59,079 nt of DNA from an uncultured Sphingomonadaceae bacterium. GTDB taxonomy: Bacteria; Pseudomonadota; Alphaproteobacteria; Sphingomonadales; Sphingomonadaceae. A program made the position numbers and the translations under genes. Positions 9,523-18,300 of the stretch are shown here, one piece after another. The notes beneath the pieces were generated by a model. It had not been told where the DNA came from. It ran no database searches and was given only the letters and a program-made list of their open reading frames with translations. Where the stretch lies: NCBI GenBank assembly GCA_947493195.1, contig CANLQG010000011.1, positions 1 through 59,079 on the forward strand, written 5' to 3'. How positions within the stretch are numbered: position 1 is the first letter of the stretch; the number at the start of each line of letters is the position of its first letter.

Positions 9523-9536
9523 TTGCGCTGGGTCAA
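9523..9536 (+). promoter_or_regulatory. Degenerate FNR half-palindrome upstream of ompW-like gene
   Basis: TTGCGCTGGGTCAA keeps TTG and GTCAA of the FNR consensus with the same N4 spacing but differs at two positions of the left arm. It lies 93 bases before the ompW-like ATG. OmpW genes are often controlled by FNR in other bacteria, so a weak site is plausible, but one good half-site can arise by chance. Confidence 0.3.
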
Positions 9537-9628
9537 AGCGCCCCGGCAACGCCCGGCGCACATCCCCGCCACGCCGCCGGCATGGGTCACAGATCTGACG
9601 ACCACCGCGGCGATGATGGAGACACACC

Positions 9629-10309
9629 ATGAATACTGCCAAGGTTTCGAAGGCGGGCATCCTTGCCCTCGCCGCTGCTGCCGGCCTTGCTGCGCTGCCC
9701 GCCGCGGCGCAGGAAGCCGGAGATATCCAGGTCAAGGTCATGGCCAGCGGAGTCTTGCCCGACGGCAAGATAAAGTCGGTCGATCTCGACCTTGTCAGCC
9801 TGCCCGCAGGCACCCAGACCGAAGCCAATGACAATGTCGTGCCCACCGTGGCCATCGAATATTTCGTCGCGCCCAGCTTCTCGATCGAGACGATCTGCTG
9901 CGTGACCCAGCACGATGTCGACGGCGTCGATGGCGCCGCGGGGACAGAACTTGTCGCCGACGGACTGCTGCTGCCCGCCACCGTAACGGGCAAGTTCCAT
10001 CTCAACGCCGGGGGCGTATCGCCATACGTGGGCGCGGGCGTCGCCTATTTCATCTGGCTCGATGATGAGCCGGGCGCGACCGCCGTGGTCCTTGGCGCGG
10101 ACGATTTCTCGCTCAGCGACGAGTTCGGGTTGGTGCTTCAGGCGGGCATCGACATGCCCGTAAGCGAGAGCTTCCTCGTTTCCGTGGACGCCAAGCGCTA
10201 TTTCATCGACACCACGGCAACATGGTTTGCCAACGGAACGCCGATAATCCAGACCGAGCACCAGCTCGATCCATGGGTGATCAGTGCAGGTGCCGGCTTC
10301 CGCTTCTGA
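9629..10309 (+). CDS. OmpW-family outer membrane protein
   Basis: A 226-residue exported protein predicted to form a small eight-stranded outer membrane barrel. It has a clear signal peptide (residues 1-27, cleavage after AAAQ... LPAAAQ), the OmpW-like region NVVPTVAIEYFVAPSFSIE, the VSPYVGAGVAY strand and a C-terminal phenylalanine (AGFRF). OmpW proteins are porins for small hydrophobic or metabolite molecules and are commonly raised under low oxygen. It is transcribed away from ccoN and converges with fnr. A GGAG ribosome site precedes the ATG. Confidence 0.88.
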   Translation: MNTAKVSKAGILALAAAAGLAALPAAAQEAGDIQVKVMASGVLPDGKIKSVDLDLVSLPAGTQTEANDNVVPTVAIEYFVAPSFSIETICCVTQHDVDGVDGAAGTELVADGLLLPATVTGKFHLNAGGVSPYVGAGVAYFIWLDDEPGATAVVLGADDFSLSDEFGLVLQAGIDMPVSESFLVSVDAKRYFIDTTATWFANGTPIIQTEHQLDPWVISAGAGFRF

Positions 10310-10333
10310 CAGGTGTCGGCTTCCGCTTCTGAC
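10288..10333. repeat. 23-bp tandem duplication spanning the ompW stop codon
   Basis: Positions 10288-10310 and 10311-10333 are two adjacent copies that differ at one base. Each copy contains the end of the coding sequence (GGCTTCCGCTTCTGAC) with the TGA stop, so the second copy lies entirely in the 3' untranslated region. The beginning of a third copy (CGGTGGCGGAC) is weaker. Confidence 0.85.
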
Positions 10334-10347
10334 CGGTGGCGGACGCT

Positions 10348-11046
10348 TTAGCCTGCCATATCTTCCAACGCCGTTCGGTCGAGGATCTCGACCGTGCGGC
10401 GCGTTGGCAGGTCGATCACACCCTCGCGCTTGAGCGTGGTCATCTGGCGGCTGACAGTCTCGATGGTGAGGCCGAGCACATCGGCGACCTGCTGGCGAGA
10501 GAACGGCAGGTCGAATTTGCGCAATGGTCCGCTCGAGGGGCCTTCGCAGCCGGTTTCGAGCAGCCGGTCGGACATTTCCAGCAGGAAGGTGGCGACCTTC
10601 TCCTGCGCCGTCTTGCGCGAAAGGAGCAGCATCCACTTGCGCGTGCGGTCCAGTTCCCCCAGCGTCCGCTCCAGCAGCTTGTGCTCCAGCTTGGGATGTT
10701 CGCTGGCGAACCGATCAAAATCCGCCCGCGCAAACACGCACACGCGCGCTTCGGTGAGCGCGGTCACGGAATGACCTGCGGCTCCCCCGAAAGGTCTGCC
10801 GATGAAATCGGAGGGATAGACCACGCCGACGATCTGTTCTCGCCCGTCCTCGGTGGATGAGGAAAGCTTCAGCACACCTTCGACAACGTTGGCGACCAGA
10901 ACGGATTCGTCCCCTTCCCAGATCAACGGTTCGCCCGGCTCCAGCGTGCGCCGCCTTCCAATCGCGTTGAGCGTGACCAGTTCTTCCGAACCAAGCCCTG
11001 CGCAAATTGCGCGATTGCGGACCACACAGGTATCACATCCATCCAT
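10348..11046 (-). CDS. fnrL: FNR-type oxygen-sensing transcriptional regulator
   Basis: A 232-residue Crp/Fnr protein. An N-terminal C4-x2-C7-x7-C15 cluster and a further C103 (ARVCVFA) match the four ligands of an oxygen-labile 4Fe-4S cluster in FnrL proteins. The cyclic-nucleotide-like sensor domain covers about residues 25-140, and the C-terminal helix-turn-helix carries LTIETVSRQM, whose E..SR pattern is that which reads TTGA half-sites. Together with the perfect box before ccoN this makes it the likely activator of the cbb3 operon. It converges on ompW and has a 194-base upstream region in which I see no second FNR site. Confidence 0.93.
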   Translation of the reverse strand: MDGCDTCVVRNRAICAGLGSEELVTLNAIGRRRTLEPGEPLIWEGDESVLVANVVEGVLKLSSSTEDGREQIVGVVYPSDFIGRPFGGAAGHSVTALTEARVCVFARADFDRFASEHPKLEHKLLERTLGELDRTRKWMLLLSRKTAQEKVATFLLEMSDRLLETGCEGPSSGPLRKFDLPFSRQQVADVLGLTIETVSRQMTTLKREGVIDLPTRRTVEILDRTALEDMAG

Positions 11047-11240
11047 GCCGCCCCGATACCAGTTGCAGGCGCAAGGCTCAATCGCCGATAGCGATCATGT
11101 CGCTGGAACCAGTTGCGCACGGCGGCTTAAATATCAGGACATTTCCTGCGCGAGCTCCAACCAATATTGCAACTTCGCGATAGCAACCGCCAAAAGATTG
11201 CTACCCGTAGCAGCGAGAAACACCTGCAGCGAAACCCCGG

Positions 11241-12041
11241 TCAGGAACGGTCGGGCTTCGCCATACGCTCGTGCATCCTGGACACGATGCCCGCCGGGAG
11301 GATGTCGGCAAAGAAATACTGGACCTTGTTCATGAGGCCGCTGACTAGTTTGGTCTCACCATCGAGCAGGGCTTCATAACCGTCCTTCGCTACCTTCGCG
11401 GGATCGGCCTTCATGTTGGTCTGCCCGACCATGGTATCGTCGTCCATGTCCGCGTTTTCGAAGAACTCAGTATCGGTAACGCCTGGCAGCAGGCAACTTA
11501 TCACGACATCGGTGTCCTTGAGTTCGGTAGCAAGGCCGACACAGAAATCGTCGATGAAGGCTTTCGTGGAATTGTAGATGAGGTTGTAGGGCCCCGGCAT
11601 ATCCCCGACGATCGATCCGGTCACCAGAATGCGCCCCGCGTTGCGGTCGCGCATGGCGCGTCCTACGCGGTAGATGAGCGAGGCAGTGCCGGTGATATTG
11701 GTGTGGATGGTGTGGGCGATCTGGCCCCACTCGTGGTCAAGGAATGCACCCCCTTCGGAAGTCCCGGCATTGGCTATCAGGTTATCGACAGGGCGATTTC
11801 CTATCGCGTCCATCAACTGCTCCACCCCGCTCTCCGTCGCAAGGTCGCATTCTAGAGTGGCGACCGACGAAGCACCGCTATTGCTCACTTCTGTCTGCGC
11901 ACCGAAGAGGTCGCGGTCGGCGACCAGCAGCATATCGCATCCGTCCTTCGCCGCCAGTTTGGCCAGCTCCAGCCCGATGCCGCTGCTGGCCCCTGTCACG
12001 ACTGTAAAGCCGCGAAGCTTCTCCACCTTGTTCTTGCTCAC
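11241..12041 (-). CDS. Short-chain dehydrogenase/reductase
   Basis: A 266-residue classical SDR with the nucleotide-binding TGASSGIG motif at about residues 17-24, NAGTSEGG, and the catalytic Ser plus YNSTK motif (Y-x3-K). The substrate cannot be told from sequence. The start is the GTG at 12041, which overlaps the stop of the preceding alcohol dehydrogenase gene by four bases; the frame can be extended to 12107 but only inside that gene. It is the third gene of an SRPBCC-ADH-SDR operon of the kind often found among general stress genes of sphingomonads. Confidence 0.88.
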   Translation of the reverse strand: MSKNKVEKLRGFTVVTGASSGIGLELAKLAAKDGCDMLLVADRDLFGAQTEVSNSGASSVATLECDLATESGVEQLMDAIGNRPVDNLIANAGTSEGGAFLDHEWGQIAHTIHTNITGTASLIYRVGRAMRDRNAGRILVTGSIVGDMPGPYNLIYNSTKAFIDDFCVGLATELKDTDVVISCLLPGVTDTEFFENADMDDDTMVGQTNMKADPAKVAKDGYEALLDGETKLVSGLMNKVQYFFADILPAGIVSRMHERMAKPDRS

Positions 12042-13228
12042 TTGGCCATTTCCATATCGGGCTTGAGGACGACCTTGGTCCAGTCGTTCTGCTCCTCGCG
12101 GAAGCATTTGTAGCCGCGCGCGGCATCTTCCAGCGGCAGGCGATGAGAGATCATGAAGGTCGTATCGAGAGTGCCATCCTCGATCTTCTCCAGCAGATCC
12201 TTCAGGTAACGCTGCACGTGGGTCTGGCCAGACCGAACCTGCAGGCCCTTCTCCATCAGCGCACCCAGCGGGAACTTGTCGGTCATGCCGCCATAGACGC
12301 CGGGAATCGAGACACGTCCACCGGGACGCACCGCAAGGATCGCCTGTTTCAGTGCCTTCGCCCGGTCCGCGCCGATGCCGATCTTCTGCTTGGCGATATC
12401 GATCATGTTGTCGACGGCAAAGCCATGGGCTTCCATGCCAACCGCGTCGATCACAGCGTCGACGCCAATCCCGCCGGACATCTCCATCAGCGCCTCGCGC
12501 ACATCCGTCTTGCGGAAATCGATGGTTTCCGCGCCCATCTGCTTCGCCAGCGCCAGCCGGTTCGGATAGTGATCGATGGCAATCACCTTGCTCGCTCCCA
12601 TCACGATGGCAGACTGCACGGCGAACAGGCCGACAGGGCCGCAGCCCCAGACGGCGACGGTATCGTCAGGCTGGATTTCTGCGTTCTCGGCACCCATCCA
12701 TCCGGTTGGCAGGATGTCGGAAAGGAACAGGACCTTGTCGTCCTCAAGATGATCGGGAACGACGATCGGGCCAACATCGGAATAGGGCACGCGAACATAC
12801 TCTGCCTGCCCGCCCGAATAGCCGCCCGTCAGATGCGAATAGCCGAACAGTCCAGCCATCGGATGCCCGTAAAGCGTAGCGGACATGTCCTGCTTTTCAG
12901 CAGGGTTGGAGTTCTCGCAGGCGGAGAACTGCTGGATCTTGCAATGGAAGCAGCCACCACACGATATGGTGAACGGCACCACCACCCGCTGGCCTTTCTT
13001 CAGGGTGGAATCCCTGCCGGTTTCCACCACTTCTCCCATGAATTCGTGGCCCAGGACATCGCCAGGCATCACGCCGGGAATAACCCCGTCGTAAAGGTGA
13101 AGGTCGCTGCCGCAAATCGCGGTAGAGGTGATCTTGATGATGGCATCGCGCGAGTTGATGATCTCGGGATCGTCTACGGTTTCCACGCGAACGTCGTGCG
13201 TGCCGTGCCAGGTAAGCGCTCTCATCAT
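12038..13228 (-). CDS. Zinc-dependent alcohol dehydrogenase (formaldehyde-dehydrogenase-like)
   Basis: A 396-residue medium-chain dehydrogenase. It has the catalytic zinc region CGSDLHLY and GHEFMGEV, a structural zinc region with several cysteines (CGGCFHCKIQQFSACEN), and the NAD-binding WGCGPVGLFAVQSA segment. The overall pattern matches the zinc-binding dehydrogenases annotated as glutathione-independent formaldehyde dehydrogenase-like. It is translationally coupled at both ends: its ATG overlaps the SRPBCC stop and its stop overlaps the SDR start. Confidence 0.9.
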   Translation of the reverse strand: MMRALTWHGTHDVRVETVDDPEIINSRDAIIKITSTAICGSDLHLYDGVIPGVMPGDVLGHEFMGEVVETGRDSTLKKGQRVVVPFTISCGGCFHCKIQQFSACENSNPAEKQDMSATLYGHPMAGLFGYSHLTGGYSGGQAEYVRVPYSDVGPIVVPDHLEDDKVLFLSDILPTGWMGAENAEIQPDDTVAVWGCGPVGLFAVQSAIVMGASKVIAIDHYPNRLALAKQMGAETIDFRKTDVREALMEMSGGIGVDAVIDAVGMEAHGFAVDNMIDIAKQKIGIGADRAKALKQAILAVRPGGRVSIPGVYGGMTDKFPLGALMEKGLQVRSGQTHVQRYLKDLLEKIEDGTLDTTFMISHRLPLEDAARGYKCFREEQNDWTKVVLKPDMEMAK

Positions 13229-13878
13229 CCGTTCTCCTGCTGCTTGGCTTCGCGGGTCTGGTCTTTGCGGCGCGCCGAGGTGGTAATCTCACCCGTTTCC
13301 ATCAGTGCCTTGAACCGTTTCAGATCGTGGCGGGCCTGCACCTGGGGTTCGCGCAGGAAAAGCTTCGCCAGTGCGCGGCCTGCTGCACCGCCTGGCGGAT
13401 CGTATGCCATGATTAACGAGACACGCGTTCCCCGGTCTCCGGGAGCGTCCGTGAATTCCACTCTTCCGCTGGTGCTGATGTCCGACCCTTCGGTGGAGCG
13501 CCAGGCAATCAGGTCGTTTTCCCGCTCGTCGGAAACGCGCGTTTCGACATCGACGCTCGCGCCGCCCGGAGCCTTGATGACCCAAGTAGAAGTATCGCCG
13601 TTCTTGCGAATTTCCTCCACGTTTTCCATGAACTGCGGCAGGTTACCAAAGTCGCGCCAGAAGCTGTAGAGTTCGGCGCGCGGCTTGCGAATTGTCACGG
13701 TACGCCCGACGAGGCTGTGATCGCCCGGAGGTGATTTTCGGGCGTAGACGGGAGCATCGTCCGCCCCGCCCTTTCGCCGACGGGACAGGAAGGTCCCAAA
13801 GGCGATACCGCCAATCGCCAGCCCAAGGCCCACGACGGAAGCGGGGGTTTTCAAATCTCGATTGCTGCGCATTGCCAT
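13225..13878 (-). CDS. SRPBCC-family membrane-anchored protein (cyclase/dehydrase type)
   Basis: A 217-residue protein with one N-terminal membrane segment (SVVGLGLAIGGIAFGTFLSRRR), then an SRPBCC (START-like) ligand-binding domain with VTIRKPRAELYSFWRDFGNLPQFMENVEEI, a sequence typical of the polyketide cyclase/dehydrase family found with stress genes. The function is unknown. I start at the ATG at 13878 (MAMRSNRD); a longer frame to 13962 has no similarity I recognise. First gene of the SRPBCC-ADH-SDR operon. Confidence 0.85.
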   Translation of the reverse strand: MAMRSNRDLKTPASVVGLGLAIGGIAFGTFLSRRRKGGADDAPVYARKSPPGDHSLVGRTVTIRKPRAELYSFWRDFGNLPQFMENVEEIRKNGDTSTWVIKAPGGASVDVETRVSDERENDLIAWRSTEGSDISTSGRVEFTDAPGDRGTRVSLIMAYDPPGGAAGRALAKLFLREPQVQARHDLKRFKALMETGEITTSARRKDQTREAKQQENG

Positions 13879-14014
13879 TCCTTTACGAGTTGCTTTGGAA
13901 ACCCTGAAACCCGTTCGCATCAGATACGCCGGTTCCGCACCCACAGGGTGCATCAAGGCCAATCACATCCTTTCTCGAAGCGTGTGAAAAAGGATGTCGA
14001 CAATTGAACCTTGC

Positions 14015-14039
14015 AACGGGGGATTGGCCGATTGGTTGC
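14015..14039 (-). promoter_or_regulatory. Near-consensus EcfG-type promoter upstream of the SRPBCC operon
   Basis: On the minus strand the sequence reads GCAAC-N16-CGTT, one mismatch in the -35 element from the alphaproteobacterial EcfG consensus GGAAC-N16/17-CGTT. It lies about 135 bases before the SRPBCC gene start. Confidence 0.3.
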
Positions 14040-14116
14040 AGTGAACAGTTCAAAATCTTCGCCTTGTTAACTTAGGTTAACTTCGCAAAATCAGATTATT
14101 AGCAAATCATAACTTC

Positions 14117-14142
14117 GGAACGGTGCGCTGACAGGTCCGCTT
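14117..14142 (+). promoter_or_regulatory. EcfG-like promoter variant upstream of the SPS-like operon
   Basis: GGAAC-N16-CGCTT: the -35 element is exact, the -10 has one extra C compared with CGTT. It ends 35 bases before the ATG. The same variant with the same spacing occurs at 21005-21030. Confidence 0.4.
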
Positions 14143-14177
14143 GTGTGGGGAGTTTCCAACACCGAAAAGGCAGCAAA

Positions 14178-16250
14178 ATGCACATCATGTCCCTCGCCCT
14201 GGGTGGCTGCATAAAGGGTCCGCCAGTCAATTACGGCCTGACGGAGGATACCGGTGGGCACATCGCCTACATCCTTGGCGAAATGGCCGCACTTGCGCGC
14301 CACCCGAAAGTGGAAAGCGCCGAAATCGTGACCCGGCTGTTCGAGGCGCCCGAACTGGGCGCCAGCTATGCTAAACCGGTCGAAGTGCTGCCGTCGGGCG
14401 TGACGATCACCCGCATCGACAGCGGCAACCGGCGTTATCTTGCCAAAGAAGCACTGGCGCACGATCGCAGTGCCTTTGTCCGCGCGCTGATCGCCGAATT
14501 GCGGAACAGGCCACGCATGCCGGACCTGATCCATGCTCATTTCGCTGACGCCGCCGATGTGGCGTGCCAGATCCGCGCCGAACTCGGCATTCCCTTTGTA
14601 TATACCGCCCATTCGCTGGCCATCGACAAGCGCGATGCCATGGCTGGAAGCGAGGCAATGGGCCTGAAGCAGCGGATCGCAGAGGAACAACGCGCTATCG
14701 ACTGTGCCGATGCCATCGTGGCATCATCGCGCGACGAATGCGAACGGCAGTTGCTGCGCTATGACCGGGTGGACCCTACCACCATTCACCGCCTGCGGCC
14801 GGGTGTCGCCATACCCGATGGTCAGCCCGATCTGAAGCCGGCACGAGCGTTGATTGCCCCCTTCCTGCGCGAACCGGGCCTGCCAATCGTCCTCGCCATC
14901 GCGCGGCCGGTACACAAGAAGAACCTGGTCGCCCTAGTAGAGGCTTTCGGTCAGAACCCGGCACTGCGCAGCCAGGCCAACCTGGTCATCCTGGCAGGAT
15001 TGCGGCGCGGGTTGGCAAGCGGCGAGGACGAGCAGCGCGCCGTGCTGGCCGAACTGACCGATGCGATCGATCGGCACAATCTCTACGGCAGCGTGGCCTA
15101 TCCCCCGCGCCATACGCAGGACGATGTCCAGTCGCTCTACGCGCTGGCCAGCAAAACCGGCGGCGTATTCGTCAATCCCGCCCTGACCGAGCCTTATGGC
15201 CTGACTTTGGTAGAAGCAGCAGCGCACGGCTTACCGGTGGTAAGCACGCGCAATGGCGGGCCCAACGATATCGTCGCAGACCTCGGACATGGCACGCTCG
15301 TCGACCCGATGGACACTGGGGCCATCGCATCGGCGGTGCTTGCTTTCCTGGATGATGAGGAAGCCTGGAAGACAGCCTCCACCAATGGCCGAACCCGCTG
15401 CCGCAGCATGAGCTGGGATGCCTATGCCGACGGGTTCGTCGAACTGGCGCTGGAGATTACCGATAGCCAGCCGCATCAGCTATTCGCCAGCGCTCCGCGG
15501 GAATTGCTGGTTTGCGATATCGACAACACCTTGACCGGTTGCCGGGACGGCGCGCAACGGCTGGCTCGCTACGTGCAGCGGCGGGATGGCATGTCGTTCT
15601 GCGTCGCGACAGGCCGCAGCCTTGTCGAGGCGCGGCGGATCCTGCGCGAATGGCACCTGCCTCGCCCGCGCGTGCTGATCACGAGCGTCGGTAGCGAAAT
15701 CTACTGGCAGACAGGCAGCGGGCTGGAGGCGGACGTCGATTTCGCACGTCACATCGAAGCGGATTGGCAGCCCGACGAAGTCACGCGGGTTCTGGACGGG
15801 CTGGACGGTCTCACCCCGCAGCCTGGGGTCGAGCAGCGACGCTGGAAGCGCTCCTATTTCGCGGTCGGGAACGACGTGACCGCACAAGTGGAAAGAAGGC
15901 TGGAAGATGCTGGGCTGAAGGCTAAGGTCATTTTCAGCCACGGAGAGCTGCTGGACGTATTGCCGATCCGCGCCGGAAAGGGTGCCGCGATGCGTCATGT
16001 TGCGAAGAAAGCCGGAATTGCGCCCGAAGCCGTGGTTGCCGTGGGCGATAGCGGCAATGACCTGGACATGTTGCGCGAGTGTCGCAACGCCGTGCTGGTA
16101 AGCAACTACGGCGAGGACCTTCGCGACCTTGTGCAGGACCCCGGCGTCTATGTCGCCCGGCGCGCCCATGCGGGCGGGGTTCTGGAAGGACACCTGAGCC
16201 ATACGCGCCGCCGTCGGCGCGCGGGCGAAGCTGCGAGGTCCGCGGCATGA
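14178..16250 (+). CDS. Sucrose-phosphate-synthase-like GT4 glycosyltransferase with C-terminal HAD phosphatase domain
   Basis: A 690-residue bifunctional protein. Residues 1 to about 435 form a GT4 glycosyltransferase of the sucrose phosphate synthase group (N-terminal GGHIAYILGEM, late motif TEPYGLTLVEAAAHG near 335). From about 442 follows a HAD-type domain with DIDNTLTG (446-453) and GDSGNDLDML near 622, as in the sucrose-phosphate phosphatase part of full-length SPS. The expected product is a sugar phosphate disaccharide that is dephosphorylated in place, possibly sucrose as a compatible solute, but acceptor specificity is not certain. The ATG at 14178 (MHIMSLALGG) is chosen over an upstream frame at 14145. 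It starts a three-gene glycosyltransferase operon. Confidence 0.85.
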   Translation: MHIMSLALGGCIKGPPVNYGLTEDTGGHIAYILGEMAALARHPKVESAEIVTRLFEAPELGASYAKPVEVLPSGVTITRIDSGNRRYLAKEALAHDRSAFVRALIAELRNRPRMPDLIHAHFADAADVACQIRAELGIPFVYTAHSLAIDKRDAMAGSEAMGLKQRIAEEQRAIDCADAIVASSRDECERQLLRYDRVDPTTIHRLRPGVAIPDGQPDLKPARALIAPFLREPGLPIVLAIARPVHKKNLVALVEAFGQNPALRSQANLVILAGLRRGLASGEDEQRAVLAELTDAIDRHNLYGSVAYPPRHTQDDVQSLYALASKTGGVFVNPALTEPYGLTLVEAAAHGLPVVSTRNGGPNDIVADLGHGTLVDPMDTGAIASAVLAFLDDEEAWKTASTNGRTRCRSMSWDAYADGFVELALEITDSQPHQLFASAPRELLVCDIDNTLTGCRDGAQRLARYVQRRDGMSFCVATGRSLVEARRILREWHLPRPRVLITSVGSEIYWQTGSGLEADVDFARHIEADWQPDEVTRVLDGLDGLTPQPGVEQRRWKRSYFAVGNDVTAQVERRLEDAGLKAKVIFSHGELLDVLPIRAGKGAAMRHVAKKAGIAPEAVVAVGDSGNDLDMLRECRNAVLVSNYGEDLRDLVQDPGVYVARRAHAGGVLEGHLSHTRRRRRAGEAARSAA

Positions 16251-17386
16251 GCGAACGTCCTGTCGGCTATTTCGTCCACCATCAGGGCCGCGGCCATGCC
16301 GAACGGGCTGGCGCGCTTGCCAACGAATTGGTGACGCACCGCCCCGTCACACTATTCTGCGCACGTACGGACATTTTTCCCCGTCTCGACCCGCAAATTG
16401 AACTGTGTCAGCTCCCCTCGCTGTTCGAGGCAACCGGCGGGGAGCCGCCGAAGCTTGCCGACTGGCGGACACCGGATACGCTGCACTGCGCGCCGCTCGG
16501 CTGGCACACGATCCGGCATGCGGTTGCCACGATTGCGCAGTGGTTCGACACAGCCGACGCTGCCCTGTTTGTGACCGACGTTTCCGCAGAACTCGGCCAG
16601 TTGGCACGGATTGCATCCGTTCCGCACGTCGCAGTATTGCAGCATGGTGACCGCAGCGATGCAGGACATATGTCCAGCTGCGAGAGCGCCGTGGGCATCT
16701 TGGCGCCCTATTCCCGCCACCTGGAACAGCCCGAAAGGCCGGGCTGGATGCGCGACAAGACCCACTATGCGCCCGGCCTCGGCATTTCGCCAGGCAAGCA
16801 CACCGACAAGGCCGAGGCACGCAAACGGCTGAACCTGCCGGCGGACAAGCGAATCGTCCTGGTCATAGCCGGAGGCGGCGGCACCGGTACACCGACCGCG
16901 CCATTGACGCTCGGCGCGCGCGATGATGAGGAAGCCCTCTGGATCACCATCGGGAACATCACCAGCGAATGGCATGAAACACCTCCCGGCAACCTGTCTC
17001 ACAAGGGTTGGGTCGACAATCCCGAGGACTGGATAGCCGCTGCCGATGGCATCGTATCCAGTTGCGGCAACACCACGGTGCACATGGTTGCGGCAGCAGG
17101 AAAGCCGTGGATCGTCGTGCCCGAATGGCGATATTTCGACGAACAGCTGTGCAAGGCCGACGGGCTGGAGCGTGCCGGGCTGGCGGCTGTATCGCGCATG
17201 TGGCCAAGCCACGTGAACAGCTGGCGAAAGCTCTGGGATGCGGCTTCGCGTCTAGATCACGACGCGCAGCAGGCACTTGTCGAACCGACTGCCGCTCGTG
17301 ATACGGCCAAATGGCTGGACGGTCTCATCCGCTCGATCTGGGCCGGCAGCAAGTCCGCCAATGGGGTCGAGAGGGTAGAGCCATGA
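16247..17386 (+). CDS. MurG/GT28-like UDP-glycosyltransferase
   Basis: A 379-residue glycosyltransferase of the two-domain GT-B type. The N terminus has GYFVHHQGRGHAERA, the glycine-rich entry typical of GT28/MGT enzymes, and the C-terminal half has IAGGGGTGTPT, an ADGIVSSCGNTTVHMVAAAGKPWIVVPEW nucleotide-sugar site region (quoted in part) and a closing EQLCKADGLERAG. The ATG overlaps the previous stop (ATGA). Its acceptor is unknown. Context suggests that it decorates the same glycoside or glycan as its neighbours. Confidence 0.82.
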   Translation: MSERPVGYFVHHQGRGHAERAGALANELVTHRPVTLFCARTDIFPRLDPQIELCQLPSLFEATGGEPPKLADWRTPDTLHCAPLGWHTIRHAVATIAQWFDTADAALFVTDVSAELGQLARIASVPHVAVLQHGDRSDAGHMSSCESAVGILAPYSRHLEQPERPGWMRDKTHYAPGLGISPGKHTDKAEARKRLNLPADKRIVLVIAGGGGTGTPTAPLTLGARDDEEALWITIGNITSEWHETPPGNLSHKGWVDNPEDWIAAADGIVSSCGNTTVHMVAAAGKPWIVVPEWRYFDEQLCKADGLERAGLAAVSRMWPSHVNSWRKLWDAASRLDHDAQQALVEPTAARDTAKWLDGLIRSIWAGSKSANGVERVEP

Positions 17387-18300
17387 AGGTTTCCGTCTGC
17401 ACCTTGGCGCACGGCAGAAACCAGCACCTCGCGAACATGGTGAAGGGCCTGTGCCAATCAAAGCGGCCCCCATGCGAATTGGTAATCGCAGTGTTGCAGG
17501 ACGAGAAGTATGACCTGCCCGCCACCAGCTTTCCGATCCGTCAGATCGTGCTGGGCAGCCACGGCATCCCCCTCGCACTGGGTCGCAATACGGCAGCCCG
17601 AAATGCGAGGAGCGAGCTACTCGTCTTTCTCGATCTCGACTGTATTCCCCACCCCTGCCTCATCGGCGACTACGCCCAGATGGCCGATACGCATTCCGGC
17701 ATCATGATGGGAGAGGTCGGCTATCTGCCCGCCGGTGCTACGGACAGCGGAATAGATTTCGGGCATTTCGATGCGGTAGCCGAAAAGCATTCGGAACGCG
17801 CAGGCCCCCCGCAGACACCTTCCGCACCCTGCAACGACTATCGCTGTTTCTGGTCGCTGAATTTCGCAATGACAGCGCGCGATTTCACAAGGTCGGGCGG
17901 CTTCGATGAAAGTTTCGAAGGGTATGGCGGGGAAGATACCGATTTTGCGCGCGGGGCCGTCTCCGCAGGCCTGCCGATCTGGTGGTTGCGCGGGGCGAAG
18001 GCCTATCACCAGTACCACCCCCACCACATGCCACCTGTTCACCACCTCCGCAGCGTGGTCGCCAATGCAGAACACTTCCGGCGCAAATGGGGACATCCCA
18101 CCATGCAGCACTGGCTGCGTGCATTTACCCTGATGGGCCTGATCGAACGCAGCGAGGACGGCTGGCGCATCCTGCGTGAACCGACCGAGGAAGATCTAGC
18201 GCTAACCCGTCAGCAGGAACGGCAGCCCTACGCCAGCAGCGCGGCCGTGCTGGAACAACTGGAGGACGAGGCCCGGTCTCCCGCAGCGATGGCGTCGTGA
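17383..18300 (+). CDS. GT2-family glycosyltransferase
   Basis: A 305-residue GT-A fold enzyme. It begins with VSVCTLAHGRNQHL, has the nucleotide-sugar metal motif in FLDLDCIPH (DxD) at about residue 85, and the late GYGGEDTDFARG motif (ED) near 185, followed by a histidine-rich stretch KAYHQYHPHHMPPVHH that is unusual. The ATG overlaps the preceding stop. The last 73 bases overlap the end of the convergent GT4 gene on the other strand. Confidence 0.85.
   Translation: MKVSVCTLAHGRNQHLANMVKGLCQSKRPPCELVIAVLQDEKYDLPATSFPIRQIVLGSHGIPLALGRNTAARNARSELLVFLDLDCIPHPCLIGDYAQMADTHSGIMMGEVGYLPAGATDSGIDFGHFDAVAEKHSERAGPPQTPSAPCNDYRCFWSLNFAMTARDFTRSGGFDESFEGYGGEDTDFARGAVSAGLPIWWLRGAKAYHQYHPHHMPPVHHLRSVVANAEHFRRKWGHPTMQHWLRAFTLMGLIERSEDGWRILREPTEEDLALTRQQERQPYASSAAVLEQLEDEARSPAAMAS

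Larger units (their letters stand above)
13879..14177. other. Divergent intergenic region between stress operon and glycosyltransferase operon
   Basis: About 300 bases without a gene and richer in A+T than the surroundings. It holds a perfect 11-base palindrome TGAACAGTTCA at 14042-14052, two GTTAAC palindromes ten bases apart at 14066-14071 and 14076-14081, and EcfG-like promoter candidates on both strands that are listed separately. Confidence 0.7.

Noticed and set aside
13931..13936. GGAACC on the minus strand as a -35 element for the SRPBCC gene.
   Set aside because: The next CGTT or GTT lies about 21 bases away, too far for an EcfG promoter.
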